Below, piece after piece: positions 20,703 to 30,367 of a stretch of 64,000 nucleotides of DNA. Below the pieces are notes generated by a model that was not told where the DNA came from, did no database searches, and saw only the letters and a list, made by a program, of their open reading frames with translations. Numbering within the stretch: position 1 is the stretch's first letter; the number at the start of each line of letters is the position of its first letter. The DNA comes from Bretschneidera sinensis (lineage: Eukaryota; Streptophyta; Magnoliopsida; Brassicales; Akaniaceae). Location of the stretch: assembly GCA_023935145.1 (NCBI GenBank), contig CM043699.1, positions 125,563,036 through 125,627,035 on the forward strand. Direction: 5' to 3'. Made by a program: the position numbers and the translations under genes.

Positions 20703-21959
20703 TCATATAAGACGAGATTTAGCATTTTTTTTAGAGAAAAGATACTTCAATGCTGCATGGTCCAAGTAGATAATGACTTTAGATCCTAACAAGTAGGATC
20801 TAAACTTTTCTAATGCAAAAATAACTGCTAGCAACTCCTTTTCAGTGGTAAAGTAATTGAGTTGTGCGTCGTTTAGAGTTCGACTTGCATAATAGATAAC
20901 ATGGGGAAGTTTATCAACACACTGCCCCAAAATAGCTCCAACAGCATAGTCTGATGCGTCACACATAATTTCAAAAGGCACACCCCAGTTAGGTGGCTGA
21001 ATAATGGGTGTGGACGTCAAAATCTTCTTCAGATCCCTAAATGCTTTCTTACAATCTTCATCAAATACAAATGGGGCATCCTTCATTAATAACTTTCTCA
21101 ATGGCCGGGTGATCTTGTTGAAATTCTGGATAAATCGCCTGTAGAATCCTGCATGGCCTAGAAAAGAACAAACCTCCTTCACTGTACATAGGGGTGGAAG
21201 GTTGGAAATCAGGTCCACCTTCGCTTTGTCGACCTCAATCCCCCGATGGGATACGATGTGTCCCAGTACAATACCTTGCTTGACCATAAAATGGCACTTC
21301 TCCCAATTAAGCACCAGGTTCTTCTCCTTGCACCGTACTAAAACCGAAGTGAGACGGTGCAGGCACTCCTCAAATGTTGAACCGAAGACGGAGAAGTTAT
21401 CCATGAAAATCTCTAAGAACTGCTCTACAATGTCAGAGAATATGCTGACCATGCACCGCTGAAAAGTAGCGGGTGCATTGCATAACCCAAAGGGCATGTG
21501 ATGATAGGCGAATGTCCCAAAAGGACAGGTAAATGTCGTCTTCTTCTGATCCTCGGGGTCCACGGGGACCTGGTTATATCCAGAATAACCATCCAAAAAG
21601 CAATAATACTCGTGCCTAGCCAAACGCTCCACCATCTGATCAATAAATGAGAGTGAAAAATGATCTTTCCTTGTGGCAGCGTTCAGTTTACGGTAGTCTA
21701 TACACACTCTCCACCCTGACTGAACACGAGTTGGCACCAACTTGTCATCCTTATTCTTCACTACCGTTAATCCAGCTTGCTTGGGCACAACGTGAATTGG
21801 GCTCACCCACTTGCTATCAGAGATGGGATAAATGATCCCTACATCTAACAACTTCATTACTTTTGCCCTCACAATCTCTTGCATGGCTGGGTTAAGCCTT
21901 CTTTGTGGCTCTCTCGATGGCTTGGCATTCTCCTCCAAATGTATCTTATGCATTACCAA
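20703..21959 (-). pseudogene. pol: Athila-type reverse transcriptase and RNase H (element C)
   Basis: A 418-codon open stretch. RT motifs in order: KWVSPIHVVPKQ (about residue 50), GWRVCIDYRKLNAAT (80), FLDGYSGYNQ (120), CPFGTFAYHHMPFGLCNAPATFQ (145), FMDNFSVFG (185), LGHIVSHRGIEVD (230), LGHAGFYRRFI (265). RNase H begins at CDASDYAVGA (about 325). The catalytic FMDD box reads FMDN, a D-to-N change expected to abolish polymerisation; B keeps FMDD. The upstream part of RT is in the same frame beyond the first Met. The frame stops at 20703. Confidence 0.9.
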
Positions 21960-22097
21960 CGAGGGGCTGATTCCCTTAATATCCTCTATAGTCCATCCGA
22001 GAGCTTCCTTGTGCTCTCTTAAAACATCTAATAATTTCTCCTCTTAAACCTCACCCAAATCTGATGCTATAATCACAGGCAAACAATCGGCTGGACC

Positions 22098-22970
22098 TTA
22101 GAACTTATACTTAAGATTATTCGATAAAGGCTTAAGTTCCTTCTTGGTTTCAGGTGCTGTGATCTCTTTCGTTTCATTACTCTCCCGAGGATCAGACTCC
22201 AAAATTGCATTTACTTGCTCGAGTAACTTATCTAAGCCCAAGTCCTCTCCAAAGTGAGAAAAGCATGCCTCCAGGGGATCTTTAATGCTTGATTCATTCA
22301 CAGTCTCCTCAAGAATCTCCTCTATCAAGCATACATTTCTCACTTCATCATACTCCAGTGGTTGCCTAGTGATATCAAAGATGTTTAACTCCACTGTCAT
22401 ATTTTCGAAGGAAATCTTCATCACCCATGTCCTACAATTGATCGGGGCGTTAGCCGTGGCTAAGAATGGTCGCCCTAGTAGAACCAGTATTTGAATCCCT
22501 ACATTCTGAACCGGCTCTGTGTCAAACACAATAAAATCCACGGGAAAATAGAACTTATCTACTTTTATTAAAATGTCCTCAACTATTCCCCGTTGTATTT
22601 TCACTGCCCTGTCAGCCAATTGAAGCGTTGTGTTTGTTGGCTTCAATTCTCCTAACCCTAACTGCAGATAGACTGAGTAAGGCAGAAGATTCACACTTGC
22701 TCCTAGATCCAATAGAGCTCTCTCGATCTGGCTGACTCCTATCGTGCAAGAGATGGTAGGACTCCCCGGGTCCTTATACTTTATGGGTAGCTTGCACTGA
22801 AGGATTGAACTAACCTACTCGGTCAAAAATGCCTCCTTTGGGACATTCATCCTCCTCTTGATATTGATCAAGTCCTTTAAAAACTTGGCATATGACGGCA
22901 CTTGATGGATGGCATCCAAAAATGGGATATTGATTTGGACTTGCTTGAATACCTCCAAAATTTTCTCATA
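22098..22970 (-). pseudogene. pol: Athila-type aspartic protease region (element C)
   Basis: A 204-codon open stretch (22098-22712) starts at the protease core. DLGASVNLLP contains the D-[ST/L]-G-A type active site, and ILVLLGRPFLATANA is the family's C-terminal protease signature. Upstream minus-strand sequence to about 22970 reads as the preceding linker with a stop near 22815. Downstream, KELKPL and NLKYKF mark the linker before RT, the same linker that is fused to gag in array A. The protease would cut the polyprotein during particle maturation. Confidence 0.82.
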
Positions 22971-24745
22971 CGTCCCTCATTTCTTGGGCGCCTGTAATCT
23001 CTTGGGGTAGGGCACTTTAGGTATAAATGACCTAGGAGGGTCCTTCACAGTAGGTGTGGCTGTAGATAGCTCAGCATCTCTCTTCTCCTTATTGCCACCT
23101 TCTTCCCCTTGCTGCACAGTAGGGGTCTCTTCTACTCGATTGTCCACTTGTCTCCCAGACCTTAGTGTAACAATCAATTGCACTTGTTCCTCCCAGTGCG
23201 TAAGATGTGAAGAATTTCCAACCATAAATTGTCCCTTCGGGTTGGGCATGGGTTGACTGGGGAACTTTCCTTTCTCTTTCTCACCCAAGTGACTTGCAAT
23301 TTTCCCTATTTGACTCTCCAGCTTGGCAATTGCTTGGGTGTTTACCACTGTTTCACTCCTCACATCACTCATATTTTGGCTAGTCATCTTCATAAACTCC
23401 TTAAGGGTGTTCTCTAGCAACTGTGAAACTGGTACTGGTGTTTGAGTGGGTGCTTGATAAGTAGGTGATGGTGCTGGATGGGTAGAACAACCATGACTAG
23501 GAATTTGTAGGGAAAATCCAAGAGGATACTGATTGTGAGCATGATGAGGGGCTCCTCCCTGATTCATTGGTTGGTTCTACTTCCATGAAAAATTTGGGTG
23601 GTTCTGTCACCCTGGATTGTACGTCTCGGAGCACGATCCATTCGACTACCTCCGATAGTCATTGAAAGCATTTACTTGTTCCATAGGATACTCAGCAAAA
23701 GCTGGCATTGATGGACAATTCTGTGCTAGATGCATGGGACTAGCATAGATGGAATAACTATCAACATTGAATGTGTTGGCAGCATTGATGGACTGGCCCA
23801 CAGTGAGAGTGTCAATCCTCTTAGTGAGAGCATCTAACTTCATCCTCAGGTCAGTGTCCTTCTTTACCTCATAGATGCCGCCTCTCTTGGGAGCACGAGT
23901 GGATTTATCTCAACAGCTTTAAAAATCCCACTGTTGTGAGTTATTGGATAACTTGTCCAACGCCTTGTATGCTTCCTCCCCCGTCAGACTCAAGAATGCC
24001 CCCCCATTCACAGACTCAATCATGTTACGGTTGGGTTGAGTCAACCCTTGGTAAAAGAACTGAACGAGTCTCCACTTTTCATATTCATGTGGAGGGCACT
24101 TGATCAGTAACTCTTTGAAGCGCTCCCAGCTCTCAGAGAACTTCTTATCCTCGTCCTGAGTGAAAGAACTAATCTCCTTTCGACACTAATTCACTCTAGA
24201 CATTGGAAAAAACTTATGATAAAATTTACTAAGCAGGTTTTCCTAAGATGTGATAGACCCGGGCATGTTGGAATCCAACCACGCCCTAGCTCTATCATGA
24301 AGAGAAAAGGGAAAAGTCAAAGATGGACAGACTCCTTAGAGAAGTTCTGGAATTTGAATGTAGCACAAATATCTTTGAACTTCTTCACATGACTATAAGG
24401 GTTCTCAAGATCTAAGTCATGAAATGAGGGTAGGAGTTGAATGACATGTGGCTTTAAATCAAAATGGGTGGCATTGGTAGGTGGCAATACTATGCAAGAG
24501 GATGAATTAGTCGCAACCGGTGCGAACAAATCCCTAAGGGATGTAGTGGAGTCCACGTTCCAAGCTCTAGGTTGCTTTACATGTTCCGGATGATTTGCAT
24601 TCCTAAAATTTTCTCCCATTTCAACTGTCTCTCTTTCAACTAGTGCTCTTTTCTGTCTCCTAAGAGTTCTTTCTAAGTCGGGGTCTAAATGTATCAAATC
24701 TAAATTCAGGGATCTCCGACCAAGCATACACCGCACAAAAAGCAC
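22971..24745 (-). pseudogene. gag: Athila-type gag (element C)
   Basis: The minus-strand frame starting at 24745 (MLFVRCMLGRR) runs to a frameshift near 24317-24330. It continues in another frame through a Retrotrans_gag capsid domain (LDSNMPGSITS near 24270; FYQGL near 24060; the ALDKLSNNSQQW stretch near 23950). It then passes a knuckle region near 23700-23740 and a Gln/Pro-rich tail (22977-23567). The CCHC knuckle is broken: YX2YX4HX4C replaces CX2CX4HX4C (both Cys to Tyr). Additional stops occur near 23580 and 23645. Confidence 0.82.
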
Positions 24746-24924
24746 TAAAATAACCTAACCAGCAAAAATTTGCAAAACTGTTTTTATTTTTTATTTTTTA
24801 TTTAACAATGCAAATAAAAACAAATAAAATTGCAAACAAAATAATCAAACAACAATATTGCTAGCTAACTAACTAGTAGAAAAATAAAATTAATTAAGAC
24901 AAAAATTTCACCAACCAAACAATG

Positions 24925-24942
24925 TCCCCAGCAACGGCACCA
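24925..24942 (-). promoter_or_regulatory. Primer binding site, decayed tRNA-Asp type (element C)
   Basis: The minus strand reads TGGTGCCGTTGCTGGGGA, two transitions from the perfect site in array A, six bases inside the 5' LTR. Confidence 0.88.
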
Positions 24943-24948
24943 AAAACT

Positions 24949-26160
24949 TGTTATGAGTTTTAAATTACTTGCAAGTGCACGAGTCGTTTGCAATATAGTG
25001 TTGTGCAAGTGTGAAGTCGAATCCACAGGGAATTGCATTGTGAAAATGTAATTTAATCTAAACTAACCTTATCTTAACCTAGTTCTGAGTTTTGAATTAT
25101 ATGTTGCAAAACAAATAAAAACTAAACTAAATTGATTTAAAACAAATGATAAAAAGACTAAGGTTTTTGAATCCACCCCTCCGAAGTTAAGCATATATCT
25201 CAATGTTCTAACAATAGCCTATCAAAACATTCTATGAATCCAACTTAAAACAAAAAACAACGAATATCCCAATTAAACCAAAAGCATCAAATGTATCCAC
25301 TTTTAACAAATCACAAAGGAAATCCAATTTAATCGAAAACGATTCGATGTATCCATCAGATGAAACACAAGGAATATCCAACAGAACAATTTAAACACAA
25401 TCAGTCATAAAATTTTACTCAAATAATTGACAGAACATTTATACTAAAACACCATAAACAAAACTGAAACTAATATGCCAAACAACGGCGAGGCTTCATC
25501 TTCAACCTTAGTTAAAGATTCTAGCAACTTATAGTTATGAAACTACAGTTCATAATAAAAATGCTAAACATTTAAACTAAACATAACAAAATGAAAAGAA
25601 ATATTTACTATACAAGGGAGAAATTCCACTTGTTGTTGGGTGGCGCTTCCCCTCGTGATAGCAAAGCCTTTGGGGTCCACCAGAATGCTAGCAGATGTCC
25701 ACCGGATTACACCAAATGGCTCAGGAATTGCACACCGAATGATGAAGTCAGATGGTGTTTATATAGGGGGAGTCTCGAAGCATTATAAGTTTTAGATTTG
25801 ATGTGGGATACTGCCTCGAGTGCGCTCGATCGTAGAATAGTGCGATCAATCGCATTTGTGCTCAATCGCAGGTCTTGTGCGCACAATCGTCTGTGCGCTC
25901 GATCGTGAGTCAGGTGTGATCGATCGTAAGAACACTGCACCTTAAAGATTTTGATGTGGGATATTGACCATGCACTCGATCGCAGCACGGTGCGATCGAT
26001 CGCTAATGCTCTTGAAGCTTGACATCTCTCGAAATGCTTCATTTTCTCCACAAACCTATAAAAATATATAAAACACATAAAATAAAGTAAAATAATACAA
26101 ATTAAGAACCTAACAAATATAAATTAAAGGTGTTAAATATGCAATATTTAAGACTCATCA
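24949..26160 (-). repeat. Element C 5' LTR (1212 bp)
   Basis: The minus strand begins TGATGAGTCTTAAATATTG at 26160 and ends CTCATAACA at 24949. The target duplication GCTGG follows at 26161-26165. It is carried along in all three tandem-block copies. Confidence 0.92.
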
Positions 26161-26165
26161 GCTGG

Positions 26166-26246
26166 ATTTCACTAAATCGAAGTAAGGTTACATTATATGT
26201 ATTTATACTAACCCTATCCATATAAAAGTATTAGAAAAATCTCTCA
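26166..26246 (-). repeat. Element E 3' LTR, remaining part
   Basis: It continues the LTR from 16706 across element C; GGTTACATTATATGTATTTATACTAACCC matches the 5' LTR near 53010-53045 apart from one base. The minus-strand LTR start is TGAGAGATTTT. A purine tract (minus strand GGTATAGGGGTATT) adjoins it at 26247-26260. Confidence 0.8.
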
Positions 26247-27023
26247 AATACCCCTATACCGTACTACAGGGGCATTGCCTTCGCACCCCAAACTCCTTGA
26301 CCAACTCTGTAAGCCAAAAAGCTTCATTTGCAACTCAACCACTACCATATACTTTGACTCAATAGTAGATAGTGTAACTAGAGTGAATACATAACCTATG
26401 GTAGACCTCTTGTCATCCAAATCCCCTGCATCTATATATCCCATAACTGAAGGATCACCTTGTTGTTTACCAAACATGATGCCATAGTCTATTGTACCCC
26501 TCAAGTATCTGAAAATCCACTTGACTACATCCCAATGCTGTCGTCTCGGACTTAATAGAAACTTGCTCACCACACTAACAACTTGTGCCAAATTCGGTCT
26601 TGTACAAACCATAGCATACATCAAGCACCCCACTACACTAGCATATAGAACCTTAGACATGTCTTGAACTTCATAATCTATCTTTGGGCACTGAGCGGTA
26701 GATAATCTAAAATGATTCGCCAAAGATGTACTTACTGGTTTTGTATTATCCATGCTGAACCTCTACAACACCCTCTCAACATAGATATGCTGAGATAACC
26801 ATAATCTCATAGAAGCTCTATCCCTATGAATCTCCATCCCAAGAATCTTCTTGGCCGCACCCAAATCCTTCATGTCAAATTCTTTGCTCAACCAAGTCTT
26901 TAACTTGTTGACCTTACTTATACTCTTTGCAATAATCAACATATCATCCACATAATGTAACAGAAAAATAAATGAACCATCATCAAGGCTCTTCACATAA
27001 ACACAACAATTGTCTTTACATCT
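26247..27023 (-). pseudogene. pol: Tork-like copia RT end and truncated RNase H (element E)
   Basis: On the minus strand, CCVYVKSLDDGSF leads to HYVDDMLIIAKS, with the RT catalytic YVDD box intact (near 26960). It continues through MKDLGAAKKILGMEI, SKVLYASVVGCLMYAMVCTRP and KWIFRYLRGT. A stop near 26760 separates two open stretches (26763-27018 and 26244-26753). RNase H starts at GYIDAGDLDDKRST but lacks a segment, and its C-terminal third is missing before the LTR. RT continues across F at 49923. Copies lie at 37055-37834 and 47888-48667. Confidence 0.83.
27019..27023. repeat. Target site duplication CATCT, left of F
   Basis: CATCT here and at 49918-49922 flank the outermost ends of the F block. 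Joining the two sides restores the RT frame of E (YRRCKDNCCVY). Confidence 0.92.
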
Positions 27024-27331
27024 TGTTGACCCTCGCCCGTATTTTAATGATGGCAAAACACAACTGTTATTTAACTAACATGTTTAAACTAAGTTGTATT
27101 AAGGATCAAACACATTCAACCAAGGAACAAAGTGCAAAAACTCGAACCAAATCAAGTATCAAGTGAAGACTGAAGATCTAGTATAGGTCTTAAGGTTTAG
27201 AACCAATGTAAGTCTCACTCATACATTGTATTAGCTTGTTTAATGGCTCAAACACAAATGGTTTTTCTAAAACCATTAATTTTAAAATGTTTTTAATGAA
27301 AAACAGAAGAAAAACTGGGTTGGAAGACAAC

Positions 27332-27574
27332 CCAGTCGACTGGGTACATATACCAGTCGACTGGTATATGGGTCAGAAGGTACCCAGTCGACTGGATGAA
27401 TTAACCCAGTCGACTGGTACTTTGACCAGTAATTTCCCAGTCGACTGGATGAATCAACCCAGTCGACTGGTAAAATGGACAGAAAGTCCCCAGTCGACTG
27501 GATACCCAGAAGGTCTGAAAACGTATATTTTTCAAGTGAACCCAGTCGACTGGTATCTCGACCCAGTCGACTGG
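27332..27574 (+). repeat. U3 array of CCAGTCGACTGG palindromes (F copy 1)
   Basis: Nine exact 12-bp palindromes start at 27332, 27353, 27384, 27406, 27437, 27459, 27490, 27542 and 27563. Spacing is 21, 31, 22, 31, 22, 31, 52 and 21 bp, i.e. close to 2, 3 or 5 helical turns each time. The first two are slightly extended (ACCCAGTCGACTGGGT). They end 96 bp before the TATA box. Confidence 0.95.
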
Positions 27575-27669
27575 TAGTTCAAAAATATGACCGTTGGACT
27601 CCAAATCTGAACGTTTTAAAGTAAATCTTTTTCAAATTAAAGTCCAAAACGGCCATATTAATTGATTGC

Positions 27670-27677
27670 TATATAAA
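27670..27677 (+). promoter_or_regulatory. TATA box of F LTR (TATATAAA)
   Basis: TATATAAACCC stands downstream of the palindrome array; equivalents are at 38503-38510 and 49336-49343. Confidence 0.7.
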
Positions 27678-28253
27678 CCCACTCAGCAAAGCATTCAAAA
27701 ACAAGCAGCACATATTCAAAAAGAGTTGATCTCATATAATCAAGTTTTTATACTCTTGAAACACAAAAAGCTTTGAAATAATCTTATTGAGCCATTTCTT
27801 CAAGCTTTACTTTGAAAGAGAGACATTTCTGTTGTAATAAGCTTTCATTTGTTGTCTCTCTACCTTTTACTTTACACCATCTTTGTAAAGGGATTACTTC
27901 CGAGAGGAAGGGGAAACTTCCGAAAGGAAGGGGATTTTTCGGTTTAAGCAATTCCTGTAAATTGCTTGTGTACGGTTTGTGCAACACCCAGCTAAGTTGT
28001 GCGACTAAGTTTTCTTAGTGGATTACTTCAAGGAGTTCCTTGAAGAGAGTGGACGTAGGGTCGGAACGAATCCGATATTGCCGAACCACTATAACTGTGT
28101 TTGCATCCTCTTTCCTTAAACTCTTTATTTACAGCTTTCTACTTGTATTAATTATTTGTTGCTTATCAGTTTTTATAAACTTGTATAAATTCCGCGAAAG
28201 TTTTTAAAAACCCAATTCACCCCCCCTCTTGGGTTGAAACCTCGAGCTACAAT

Positions 28254-28265
28254 TGGTATCAGAGC
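28254..28265 (+). promoter_or_regulatory. Primer binding site, initiator tRNA-Met type (F copy 1)
   Basis: TGGTATCAGAGC begins three bases after the LTR end, as usual in copia elements. The gag ATG follows only 41 bases later. Confidence 0.93.
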
Positions 28266-28306
28266 CTCGTTCTCTTTATAAGGCTTAAATTCCTAGAGTT
28301 GATCCA

Positions 28307-30367
28307 ATGGCAGCAAATAGCTACTCTGAGGGACACTCTTATACTAGACCACCATTGTTCAATGGATCAAATTATAACTACTGGAAAAATAGAATGAAAA
28401 TCTTCGTCGAAGGACAAGATTACAATCTATGGAGAATTATAGAAGAGGGACCTAAAATTCCCTCAAAAGAAATAGTTATTGGAGAGACTCTTCATACAAT
28501 GCCTAAACTCAAAACTGAGTTTACTGACGAGGATTGTAGAACGATGTCTCTCAATAGCAGAGCAACAAGCATGCTACATTGTGCATTAGATATTTCTGAA
28601 TATAACAAAATATCTGCATGCGTTTCTGCTAAAGAAATACGGGACAAATTGCAAGTCACATATGAAGGAACAAGTGAAGTAAAAAAGTCTAAAATTTACA
28701 TGCTAATTTCTGAATATGAATCTTTTAAGATGTCTCCTAACGAAACCATTTCTGAAATGCACTCACGATTTACTACTATTATAAATAGTTTAAAATTGCT
28801 TGGCAAGAATATTGAGGAAGTTGAACTAACCAGAAAAATCTTAAGATCTCTACCTCCAGAATGGAAACCAAAGAGGACAGCCATTCAAGAGGCCAAAAAT
28901 CTTGACAAGCTTGATGTTGAGACGCTGCTTGGGTCATTATTGACATACGAGATGGAAGAAATGACTCCCATCGTCAATGATGATGAGAAGAAGAAGAAGC
29001 AAATTGCTCTCAAAGCTTCTACGAGCAACAAAGAAAAGGAATTAGAACAAGAAGCAGAGAGCAGTGAAGAGGATGGTGAAATGGCTTTAATCACCAGACG
29101 ATTCCATAGGTTCTTGAAGAAAAGCAAGAAACCTTACTCAAAGGATCCCACCTCAAAAAGGGAACCACTTATGTGCTATAGCTGCAAGAAGCCAGGATAT
29201 ATAAAAGCTGACTGTCCGGTTTCAAGCAAACCATACAAGGGCTTCAAGAAGAAAGCTATGGTAGCAACTACCTGGAGCGATGATGAAGAAGATGAGTCAT
29301 CAGACAAAGAAATTGGATACGAAGAGATTGCCAACCTCTGTTTAATGGCAATCGGTGATGAAAGTGAGGTAACATCTTCTCCCTCTTCAAAAAATAATAT
29401 TGTTACTAGTAGTGAAGAATTACTAGAAGTCATAAATGAAATGCATGAAGAATTAAAGAAATTTGATTCTAGAAATTCTGTTCTTAAGAAAGAAGTATCA
29501 TCTCTTTCTAAGGAAATGATAGTTCTTAGAGAAGAAAAAGAAAAATTATCATCTTTACTGTATAATTCGTCTCAAGATTTTCTTAAAGATGAAAATGAAA
29601 ATTTGAAAAATAAAATTTCTGAATTAAACAGCACTGTATCTAGACTTATGCTTGGTAAAGAAAAACTTGATGAAGTGCTTTCTTCCCAAAGATTAAGTGG
29701 AGGAAAATCTGGTGTAGGATATTCTCCTTTGGGAAAACAAAAAACAAAAGAGAGCTTATTCATGAAAGCCTCTTGTGTAGATGGAGCTTCTACTTCGAAA
29801 GCTCCTAACCTTGTTAAAAGCACTCCCTTAATAAATCCGAGGAACTCTAGAAACTTAAATGATCATACTAAATTGAAGCATCCTAAAAATACTCATGCTT
29901 ATTTGTATGCTCATTCTAGAAATGCTCATACACATCCTAGAAATAATCATCATGCTCATTCTAGGAACAATGTGTATAATCAAAGAATGCATTCTGCTCA
30001 TGCTCAACCTAGGAATCACCATCATAGCTATTCTAGAAATAACTTGCATACATATGCTAGCATGTATCCTAGAATGCATCATCGTTCATTTTCTGGAAAT
30101 GACATGCATTTTCATACCCCTTACCATAGAATCATGTATCCTAGGAACTATCATCCTAAGGATTATAGGAATGCACATGTAAAATTTCCTAGAAATTTCT
30201 ATGACTATAATGATAGGTCTGTGCATCATCAACATGTTCATAGAGCACCATATATTGTTAAGAAAGTATGGGTCCCAAAAGGAACCGTATTTTCAAGGAC
30301 TAACCCCAAAGGACCCAAGAAATTTTGGGTACCTAAAAATGCTATCGTATATCCTTGTGTGATGTAG
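28307..30367 (+). CDS. gag: SIRE-like gag (F copy 1)
   Basis: 686 residues. The N-terminus (PPLFNGSNYNYWKNRMKIF, residues 14-32) and the helical part to about 225 are the copia capsid domain. The knuckle at about 290-303 reads CX2CX4YX4C: the zinc-binding His is Tyr. An acidic linker follows, then a coiled coil (about 365-470). The tail (about 505-680) is very rich in His, Asn and Arg, with repeated HSRN/HPRN units. The large size and long tail are typical of SIRE gag. It ends at TAG 30365, and pol continues in the same frame, so either readthrough of UAG or a CAG-to-TAG mutation separates them. Confidence 0.9.
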   Translation: MAANSYSEGHSYTRPPLFNGSNYNYWKNRMKIFVEGQDYNLWRIIEEGPKIPSKEIVIGETLHTMPKLKTEFTDEDCRTMSLNSRATSMLHCALDISEYNKISACVSAKEIRDKLQVTYEGTSEVKKSKIYMLISEYESFKMSPNETISEMHSRFTTIINSLKLLGKNIEEVELTRKILRSLPPEWKPKRTAIQEAKNLDKLDVETLLGSLLTYEMEEMTPIVNDDEKKKKQIALKASTSNKEKELEQEAESSEEDGEMALITRRFHRFLKKSKKPYSKDPTSKREPLMCYSCKKPGYIKADCPVSSKPYKGFKKKAMVATTWSDDEEDESSDKEIGYEEIANLCLMAIGDESEVTSSPSSKNNIVTSSEELLEVINEMHEELKKFDSRNSVLKKEVSSLSKEMIVLREEKEKLSSLLYNSSQDFLKDENENLKNKISELNSTVSRLMLGKEKLDEVLSSQRLSGGKSGVGYSPLGKQKTKESLFMKASCVDGASTSKAPNLVKSTPLINPRNSRNLNDHTKLKHPKNTHAYLYAHSRNAHTHPRNNHHAHSRNNVYNQRMHSAHAQPRNHHHSYSRNNLHTYASMYPRMHHRSFSGNDMHFHTPYHRIMYPRNYHPKDYRNAHVKFPRNFYDYNDRSVHHQHVHRAPYIVKKVWVPKGTVFSRTNPKGPKKFWVPKNAIVYPCVM

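Larger units (their letters stand above)
16707..26160 (-). mobile_element. Element C: full-length but decayed Athila-type Ty3/gypsy element
   Basis: 9454 bp with two LTRs, tRNA-Asp-type primer site, gag, protease, RT, RNase H, integrase, noncoding module and polypurine tract, all in order on the minus strand, and a perfect 5-bp target duplication. Many stop codons and a few frameshifts make it non-functional. It is the same family as element B. Confidence 0.92.
27024..28251 (+). repeat. Element F copy 1, 5' LTR (1228 bp)
   Basis: It begins TGTTGACCCTCGCCC and ends GAGCTACA. U3 has the palindrome array (27332-27574); the TATA box is at 27670. Copy 2 (37835-39084) and copy 3 (48668-49917) are 22 bp longer because of one extra palindrome unit. 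Confidence 0.93.

Noticed and set aside
27332..27574. CRISPR-like regularly spaced repeats
   Set aside because: Repeats are 12-bp palindromes with 9-10 or 19-bp spacers inside a plant LTR, and no cas genes exist here; the length and genome type do not fit.
27236..27577. ORFs over the CCAGTCGACTGG array (PVDW / QSTG repeats)
   Set aside because: A palindromic repeat stays open on both strands; these lie upstream of the TATA box and are not expected to be translated.
29895..30182. 95-residue ORF inside gag tail
   Set aside because: It is a frame shadow of the His/Asn/Arg-rich gag tail.
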